From contig WTXD01000068.1 in the NCBI GenBank assembly GCA_022496205.1, forward strand, positions 62,001 through 126,000: a stretch of DNA of 64,000 nucleotides, written 5' to 3'. The notes under the pieces are model-generated. The model saw only the letters and a list, made by a program, of their open reading frames with translations, was not told where the DNA came from and searched no databases. The position numbers and the translations under genes were made by a program. Position 1 is the stretch's first letter; the number at the start of each line of letters is the position of its first letter. Positions 57,536 to 64,000 of this stretch are shown in pieces. The DNA comes from Gloeopeniophorella convolvens (taxonomy: Eukaryota; Basidiomycota; Agaricomycetes; Russulales).

Positions 57536-58155
57536 TCACTGGCGTTTGAGATCGCCATGTCGACTCTCGAAGTTGTCGTATCCGAGCACCTCACAAGACA
57601 CGTTAACCACATTTTTGTCATCCCGGTTCTCCTCTATGAATGGCTGATACCTCATCAGCACGTCACATGGGTTAAACTTGGCCCCATCGTATATGTGGAA
57701 GTACATACGGATGCTTCGCAGGCAGGGAAGTAACTTAACTGGGGTAGGCTGGCATAGGGCCTCGGCGAGAGAGACAGAGCGCTCGCTGTCGACCCGCAGT
57801 GTGGTCACCGCATTCATTGATGGGAGGATGACGAGCCAGTTCTCGGGGTCGAGCTCAGCGAGGTCCTCTTGAACAGGGATATAGTCGTCATCATCGAAAC
57901 CAAGAACGAGCGTCTCCACGTGTGCAAACGCAGACGCAAGGGCAGTGAAGATATGCACGACTGAATCGTCGACACTGTCCTGATCGAGATCGACCCCGGG
58001 GGCCCGAAATATAAATGAGCCACGGCTGACAGGCGCATTGTGAGGAACGCCGCAGGACCAGGAAGGTGCGAAAACGAAGGGCGTACATTTTCGAAGGAGG
58101 CGTTGCGGCCCGAACCCCGTGACTCATGCTCAGGAATGCGATCGGTTTCCGTCAT
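57536..58155 (-). pseudogene. F-box B' with large internal deletion
   Basis: Exon 1 (MTETDRIPEHESRGSGRNAS) and the donor region are kept from 58155. Exon 2 starts only at the part equivalent to B's last ~165 residues (FIFRAPGVD..., HIFTALASAFAHVETLVLGF), ending at 57536 with ESRHGDLKRQ. About 1 kb is deleted: the F-box and most leucine-rich repeats. The deletion sits near 58060-58030. Non-functional as an F-box protein. Confidence 0.9.
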
Positions 58156-58399
58156 TGTCGGGGGAGGTAGACTGAGAGCGTTTACACGCAAGTTTGTGCC
58201 AGGGAAAAAATAGATGAATGAAGGTTGTAACGACTAGACGCGACTGGCAGGACGTGGATGCCGAGGGTGGCAGGACTCTGTGCCAGTGCCAGGAGGTGCC
58301 AGGACACGTGCGTATCGCGCGAGGTCGCGCGCTTACATACACAAGGCTACGCGCCTGCCCGGTGCCGACTCCTTTGTCTTCCTCTGCACGCGTCGCGAG

Positions 58400-58690
58400 T
58401 ATGCGCCTTTATGTGCTCCCTCATATGCAACAACCTCCTTGCATCTCGGACGAGAACTTCAAGCACGCGAATGTACCATCTCTAAATAATCTCTCCATTA
58501 TGTCCCCCGCCAGTCCCATGCACGCGTGTGCTGATCATCGCGGTGGCACTACCTCATGCTGTTCTCGCGGGCTGCATGCGTCAAGGCCTCGCTAGCTCGG
58601 TCCCCGGACGCCTCCACCCTCTTGAACCAGACATGTTCGACGGCGCGCTTCCGTACCACTGAAGGGTCCCTCCACCATCCTAGTTGACCT
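58400..58690 (+). pseudogene. Unknown conserved coding fragment, copy 2
   Basis: Diverged, inverted copy of 50590-50910, with ATTATGTCCCCCGCC, CCCATGCACGCGTGTGCTGAT and the GACGGCGCGCTTCCGTACCACTGA end. The frame is broken relative to copy 1. Confidence 0.6.
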
Positions 58691-59118
58691 CGCCCTTCTG
58701 TCCTTCTATCGGTCCGTTCTGTGTTTTCTCCCGTCCTTCGCAAGCCTAGCAATCCGCCAGAGATATGCTGATGAAAAAGCTGTTGACGGAAGTCAATAGC
58801 TCTGGCCACAACGGTGAGCATTGCTCAAAGTTCCATGGCCCCTGCCGCCGCTAACGCAAACTCGAACAGGTGGTGGCTCAATGTGAAGGGCACAACCCCG
58901 AGATCCGCTAGTTCCCAGTCGGCGTTGAGCACCGTTGGAACACCAACCCGACGAGCAGTGTAGCGCGGCAGTATGATATACCAATCGATCGAAATAGTCC
59001 CACTTGATATACATGCACATCAAGCTTCTTTTCTTTGTACCACCATCACTATAGGGAAACCGCCTGGCGTCCTCGCGACCCCTACAGTTGATCGTCGTTC
59101 TAGAGTACTTTGCACACA
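58691..59118. other. Presumed 5' leader of the LINE
   Basis: No gene seen. The 5' end of the LINE is not marked by any repeat within the window, so the boundary with the fragment at 58690 is unknown. Confidence 0.4.
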
Positions 59119-62100
59119 ATGTCATCCCATCCCGGTGACCCTCCGGGTCCTCAGACTGACCCACCGGGGTCTATTTATGAGCCGTCTAGCCAGCCCACGC
59201 AAGACGGCTGCTCAGAACTTCAAATCTGGGCAACCAACCACAAATCCGAATCCGCTATCGTCGCAGTAGCCCCAGACCTCGTCAACCGTTCTGGCTTCGC
59301 TCGAGGAGTCCTCCCCACAGACCCCGACTTTTTGCACATCGACGAAGTCCGAGGCGACTCTGTCGCAGGAATCTACCAGGCCGACACAGTTAATGAAATC
59401 GCCATCCAATTCGCCCAGCAATGCAAGCATCCCGCCGCCCCAGCCCCAGAGGGCTGGTGGGACTCTGGCGACTCTGACCCCAGCGAACATCTGGAGTGGG
59501 CAAATCACAATGCCACCTCCTCAGACATCCTCGAGACCATTGCCTCCATTGCCAAAGGTGCTGCCCTAGGCCTCGCGACCACCACGCCACCCTCAGACGC
59601 CGGCATTATCGATAACGCACGGCAGGAAGTCGCGAGGCTCTCGGCTATCCTCGGCCCGTACCCGGCCCGCCTCGTCGTCTGCGAAACTTGCGCCAGCGCA
59701 GATCACGACGACACCATCACAGCCAAAGACTTCGAGTCCATCCTTATATCCACCATCCCCGAGCGTCAGAACATCCGGGAACAACTCCTGGAGATATACA
59801 AGACCAATCTGACACAAGAGTACAACAACAAATACCCAGCCATGGCCGAACAAATGCACGCGGACGCGAAGAAAGAACTTGACTTCGAACTAGCTGACTA
59901 CCGCGCCACTATGACCGCAGATAGCCAACTACAAATAAAGGAAGAAATCGAGCAGCATAACAAGGCCTATCGCGCAGAACAAATGCGCCAACGCCGCCTC
60001 GAGGTAGACAACGACCCGACCTTCCAAGGCAACCTCGCCAACCTCGACCAACTCGTCCTTGACGAACGCAGGAATGAAATCATCAATGACCCGAGATTCA
60101 AAGCAACGCTATTCCAATTCAAACAGGATGAGTATGCGGCTGCTCTACAACGAGTCCGCGACGAACTCCGCATCTTCGTTCACTCCGAACGAGACCGTCT
60201 CATAGACTCCATCCGATACCATGCGCTCATAGCGGCGCAACAAGCTCACCTCCTCCACCCAGACAAAGCGTTCCTACCAGGCTCCACCAACATCAGCGCA
60301 GAACAATACGCGCAGGCGGGAGCGCTGGTCAACCAACAGAACGTCGTCCCTCCAAACTTCGACGCCATCCTCGACCGCGCAGTCCCACAAGACTTCAAGA
60401 TCGAAGAACCAGCAGCCAGAGTTCCGTCGCCGGAAGGGTCAAAAACCCCCCGAGCTGACCGACGTCCCACCACGCCTCTGTCCTACGTGACATGGCATGA
60501 CGCACCCGCAGACACTAACGGAGGACTCGCTGCGAGCATCCATAACCCCTCGAGACCTCCTTCCCCCATCCAGGTAGACCCACCCGCTCCATCAGCACCA
60601 CCCGTTCGCGCCGCCTCCCAAGAATCAGTCGACTACGAGGCAATTCTGGACGCAACGGGTAAGAACAAATTGAAAGAGCTCGAGATGGAGGTGGAGAAAA
60701 CCGTCATCGAAGAGCCCAACTACTTCGACATGTCCGACGCAACCAAGCCTCCCGGCTGGCTCATTGCTCTAAACAAGTCCATCACCGACAATTTCTCCGA
60801 ACTAAACGCTCGTCTTCAGCGCTTAGAAACTAACAACCCTCTGCTCCAGAAATCCGCCGCATCTGGCGGCGGATTCAGCCGAGTAATCGTCTCCAAACCC
60901 GAGACGCTCACCACCTCGCAGAACGCCCGCATTGACAACGCGGTCGCCACCAACCCCTTCAACCCCGCGAACCAGAACGCACCTGAGGGCGCCTTCGAAA
61001 CGTACTCCAAGGCAGTCTGGGCCAAAGCAACAGGCGCTCCAGGCAGCAAAGAGGTTGCAGACGCCGAAGCCGTCATGGCTTCCTTCCAGAACAAACCCGA
61101 CACTATACGAGCACAACAGACCATCGACGCTGCCCGTCGCACGTTCGCTGACCCTCCGCCCCACCCTTTGACCCGACAGAGCGACTGGCACGGGGTAACC
61201 TACGCCAGAGCGGCTGGGAAGAACCGTACCAAGAAGGACCCCAACGTCGCCAAAGCCTCAGTCACACTGACTGAACAAGCGAAACCGGAGAATGCTCCAC
61301 CTACCAAAGCGAACGAACCACTCCCCCCAACTGAGGTGGTCGTTCTCCGCCAAACCGGAGCCATGGACTCGTTCGTCACCCACGAGCGCACGTCCGAATA
61401 CAACATCTGCCAGCGCGTCCAGCGCCTCCTACGCGACAACCGAGTGAACCTACCACTTGTCGCAGGGCGCTGGGCTCGCAACACCAACAACTACGTATAT
61501 TGTTTTGCGGACCACGTTAACCCAGACCGCATTAAACAGATTGCGCACTTACTCCTCGCGCCGTTCCCCGAAGGGGGAGAAGTACTCATCCACAACGCGT
61601 GGTCACGAGTAGCACTTCACGGCGTCCCTTGCTACCCCATTGACGACAATGGGGACCGCGAGGGCGCCATCTACTCAGAGGGCCAGTTAGTTCAAGAACT
61701 CACCTACGCTAACCCCTCCCTCAAAAACATGAAATTCACGCTAACCCCACGATGGGTTAGACGCCCTAGCGAAATGCAGGGGCAATCCCTCTCATCCGTC
61801 TCTTTTGCCTTCACCGATTACGACGGTGAAATAACTAAGAATCTCCTGAAAAACAGCGAGATCTTCATGTTCGGCAAACGGGTCAAATGCGAGAAGTGGG
61901 TCACTCGCCCGACGCTCACCCAATGCAACCGATGCTGGCAGTTCGGCCACCTCGCACCCACCTGCAGGCTGTCGAAAGACAAACACTGCTGCTACATCTG
62001 CGGCGGCAACCACCTCTCAGCCAACCACGCAACCGACTGCGTCAACAAGACTGACATCAAGCGCCACCCCCAACACGGCGCCTGCCAATGCGTCTTCAAA

Positions 62101-62229
62101 TGCATCAACTGCAAACGGGCCGGTCGGACCGGAGACATCACCGACCACCACGCTCGCTCACCCGAGTGCCCACTCCGGAAGAAATATAAGATCCCCGCCA
62201 TCGACTCCATCGATGAGGATCATATATGA
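59119..62229 (+). CDS. LINE ORF1, gag-like protein with CCHC knuckles
   Basis: 1036 aa from the ATG at 59119 (MSSHPGDPPG). Features: an acidic, Pro-rich N-terminus; a long charged and probably coiled-coil region (residues ~240-400, rich in Glu, Gln and Arg); Pro/Ser-rich linkers; a conserved globular part before the knuckles (KFTLTPRWVRRPSEM). At the C-terminus are three Cys/His units: CNRCWQFGHLAPTC (CX2CX4HX4C), CYICGGNHLSANHATDC, and a longer CINCKRAGRTGDITDH...C. The protein would bind element RNA in an RNP. The frame is fully intact. Its TGA stop (62227-62229) overlaps the ORF2 start in ATGA. Confidence 0.93.
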   Translation: MSSHPGDPPGPQTDPPGSIYEPSSQPTQDGCSELQIWATNHKSESAIVAVAPDLVNRSGFARGVLPTDPDFLHIDEVRGDSVAGIYQADTVNEIAIQFAQQCKHPAAPAPEGWWDSGDSDPSEHLEWANHNATSSDILETIASIAKGAALGLATTTPPSDAGIIDNARQEVARLSAILGPYPARLVVCETCASADHDDTITAKDFESILISTIPERQNIREQLLEIYKTNLTQEYNNKYPAMAEQMHADAKKELDFELADYRATMTADSQLQIKEEIEQHNKAYRAEQMRQRRLEVDNDPTFQGNLANLDQLVLDERRNEIINDPRFKATLFQFKQDEYAAALQRVRDELRIFVHSERDRLIDSIRYHALIAAQQAHLLHPDKAFLPGSTNISAEQYAQAGALVNQQNVVPPNFDAILDRAVPQDFKIEEPAARVPSPEGSKTPRADRRPTTPLSYVTWHDAPADTNGGLAASIHNPSRPPSPIQVDPPAPSAPPVRAASQESVDYEAILDATGKNKLKELEMEVEKTVIEEPNYFDMSDATKPPGWLIALNKSITDNFSELNARLQRLETNNPLLQKSAASGGGFSRVIVSKPETLTTSQNARIDNAVATNPFNPANQNAPEGAFETYSKAVWAKATGAPGSKEVADAEAVMASFQNKPDTIRAQQTIDAARRTFADPPPHPLTRQSDWHGVTYARAAGKNRTKKDPNVAKASVTLTEQAKPENAPPTKANEPLPPTEVVVLRQTGAMDSFVTHERTSEYNICQRVQRLLRDNRVNLPLVAGRWARNTNNYVYCFADHVNPDRIKQIAHLLLAPFPEGGEVLIHNAWSRVALHGVPCYPIDDNGDREGAIYSEGQLVQELTYANPSLKNMKFTLTPRWVRRPSEMQGQSLSSVSFAFTDYDGEITKNLLKNSEIFMFGKRVKCEKWVTRPTLTQCNRCWQFGHLAPTCRLSKDKHCCYICGGNHLSANHATDCVNKTDIKRHPQHGACQCVFKCINCKRAGRTGDITDHHARSPECPLRKKYKIPAIDSIDEDHI

Positions 62230-64000
62230 CTGATACACCCTTACGTATCATGAGCGTCAACATGAGACGCCGCAACGCAGCCACTCACGCCCTCCTCCTC
62301 GACAACACTAACAACTTCGATCTTATTCTTATTCAGGAACCCTGGTACCAACGAGTAGGGCTCATGCGCTCGGACTCGGACCCCAATGGGGTCGAGGTAC
62401 TTGGGACAGTGGCAGCCCCTGGCTGGGACATCCACTATCCCCTAACTGCCGCACGCGCGACTGTCAAAGTCGTCGCTTACTCACGTACTCGATCACGTTA
62501 TAAGATCACGGCCCGACCGGACCGCGTCTCGCACCCGTGCGTGATCGCGCTGGATGTCCGGAAAGGCGACTTCCGCTGCGAAGTCATCAACGTCTACCAT
62601 GACGTCGAAAACCCGACGTCACTCCACTCTCTCACCACCCTATCTATTCAACCACTCGTTCCCACCCTAGTCGCAGGCGACTTTAACCTCCACCACCCTA
62701 TGTGGAGTCACCCAGGGTGGGACGAGTCAGACCGCGCGTCCAACCTACTGGACTGGGCGGAACTCAACTTCCTCAACCTCATCAATGAACCCGGTGTCAC
62801 GACTCGCTGGGGGAAGGTGACCAAAGAGACTCTGTCATCGACCTCATGTGGGAGAACCTACAGGCACGCATTAACCGTACTTTCGTCAACCACAGCGTAG
62901 ACCGTGCCGCGAGCCTAGGCTCGGACCACTCGGCACTTCTCATCCACGCGCAACCACTTGCGTCGCCAGAAGACTTCGAAGACGAACCCGGCCCCACCGG
63001 TTACGTCTTCGACCCGGACTATGCCACAAATGGGCCGAAAACTTCCCCATTCGGCCGGCTGACTCAGTCCCGCTCAATAACCAATGGCAACTGGACGGCG
63101 AGGCAGAGAGCCTCACTTACGACATTGACACCGCACTCGCGGCATCAATGAACAAGCGTAAACCATCTAAGTTCGAATCCAAATGGTGGAACCCTGAGTG
63201 CCAAGCAGCCGTCAAGCTAGTCCGGGAGGCGCAAACAGACGAAGAACGCAAATCCCTTGCGAAAGAAATGAGGAAGAAAGTCAAAGTCGCCAAACGAGAA
63301 TGGGCCAACAAACTTCTCGGCTACGCTGACATAGACACGCTATGGTCAGTAGCCAAGTGGCGCCATGGCCGCCGCCTCAAAAACGTCCCTTTCCTCAAAG
63401 GGGATGACGGCCGACTACTTGACTCATCTCTGCTCATCGCTGATGCGTTCCAGAGGAGATGCTTTAACGCTACTCCCCCCGAAGTCCCGCTTCAGTTCCC
63501 AGATGACCCGCCCATCCACCCAACGAGACCACATCATCCTATCTGCGAACAAGAGATAGATGATTGCCTCAAAGACGCGTCACAACGGTCTGCCCCAGGC
63601 CTAAGTGGACACGCATACAATCTCATCAAACGAGTCTGGGCCCTCCACCCGGCCCGGATCACGCGACTCTTTGATGCGTGCCTTAGACTCGGCCATCACC
63701 CCCACCATGGAAGACTGCCATGGTCGTCATGATACCCAAACCAAACCGGACTGACTACTCACAGGTCAAGAACTGGCGCCCGATCGCTCTACTAGAGTGC
63801 TTCGGCAAACTCCTCGAGAAAGTGATGACGCGCAGAATCCTCCATGACATAGGCACCCACCGCATCGTCCCACCAATCAGTTCGGAGGCAGGAATGCCTC
63901 CAACTGCACGGACGCCGGTCTCGCCATGGTACATGACATACAGGCGGCCACTGAACAAGGACTGGTCGCCGGATGTCTCCTCTTTGACATTCAGGGCTTC
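62226..64000 (+). pseudogene. LINE ORF2, endonuclease-reverse transcriptase (partial, frameshifted)
   Basis: Starts at 62226 within ATGA. APE endonuclease motifs: MSVNMRRRN, LILIQEPW, VINVYH, LVAGDFNLHHPMW and, after a frame change, LGSDHSALL. A linker with WWNPECQAAVKL follows, then RT starting TAMVVMIPKPN...NWRPIALLECFGKLLEKV, QFGGR and LLFDIQGF. Four losses of a single base break the frame near 62815, 63025, 63705 and 63871. No other lesion is seen and coding quality is high between them. Truncated by the window end. Confidence 0.9.

Larger units (their letters stand above)
59119..64000 (+). mobile_element. APE-type non-LTR retrotransposon (LINE, Tad1/I-like), 3' end beyond the window
   Basis: Two overlapping ORFs encode a nucleic-acid-binding gag-like protein with CCHC knuckles and a pol with an APE-like endonuclease followed by RT. 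This domain order is that of APE-type LINEs; fungal Tad1 elements are the closest match by layout, but clade assignment needs a tree. The window ends inside the RT palm (LLFDIQGF), so RNase H and the tail are not visible. Confidence 0.93.

Noticed and set aside
1..64000. CRISPR arrays, operons, ribosome-binding sites, rRNA genes
   Set aside because: The genome is clearly fungal (spliceosomal introns throughout); no regularly spaced repeats or rRNA segments were seen.

Overview
The window looks like nuclear DNA of a basidiomycete fungus, most likely an Agaricomycete (polypore-like). The evidence is many short GT-AG introns (about 47-67 bp), GC-rich exons, and families typical of such genomes: F-box/LRR-like paralogues, UstYa-type (DUF3328) proteins, seven-helix membrane proteins, a Ubp8-type deubiquitinase, Ty1/copia and Ty3/gypsy elements, a hAT element and an APE-type LINE. 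The species assignment is inference. Gene models are hand-spliced; I checked reading phase across every junction described.

Region 1 (1-15 kb) is repeat-dominated. A C2H2 zinc-finger terminal exon (1684-2184) is followed by a nearly complete minus-strand Ty1/copia element (2468-8788) with almost identical 526-bp LTRs and a primer-binding site matching the initiator-Met tRNA anticodon arm. Next come a gypsy protease/RT fragment (minus), a truncated third copia LTR split by a 1481-bp non-autonomous hAT element with a perfect 8-bp target duplication, and a gypsy integrase fragment (plus).

Region 2 (15.9-33.9 kb) is the most interesting part: a locally amplified cassette. It holds three alpha/beta hydrolases (H1, H2, H3; H2 frameshifted), two UstYa-family proteins (U1, U2), two single-pass membrane proteins of an unknown family (B1, B2) and two seven-helix membrane proteins (T-A, T-B). 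The order is H1-U1-B1-TA / H2-B2-U2-TB / H3. Exon 1 of T-A and T-B is identical although the rest of the genes has diverged, and H3 is a mosaic of H1-like and H2-like parts, so gene conversion seems active. UstYa enzymes are known for oxidative tailoring of peptide natural products, so this is a candidate biosynthetic or peptide-modifying locus. No precursor gene is certain; two small ORFs are offered as weak candidates.

Region 3 (35-58 kb) carries a new 82-aa two-exon gene, an eight-exon SAGA-type ubiquitin hydrolase (Ubp8-like), NAD formate dehydrogenase and an expanded F-box family. A block (Ubp8-like, F-box A, F-box fragment, F-box B; 35.9-42.5 kb) is repeated in decayed form at 54.4-58.2 kb, and F-box C and E form another duplicated pair. 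F-box C is interrupted by a solo LTR with 5-bp target duplication and a matching empty site in E.

Region 4 (59.1-64 kb) is the 5' part of a LINE whose ORF1 stop and ORF2 start overlap (ATGA). ORF2 carries four single-base deletions. Similar single-base deletions occur in copia and H2 but not in the other spliced gene models, which suggests either recent decay or unpolished assembly errors in repeats.
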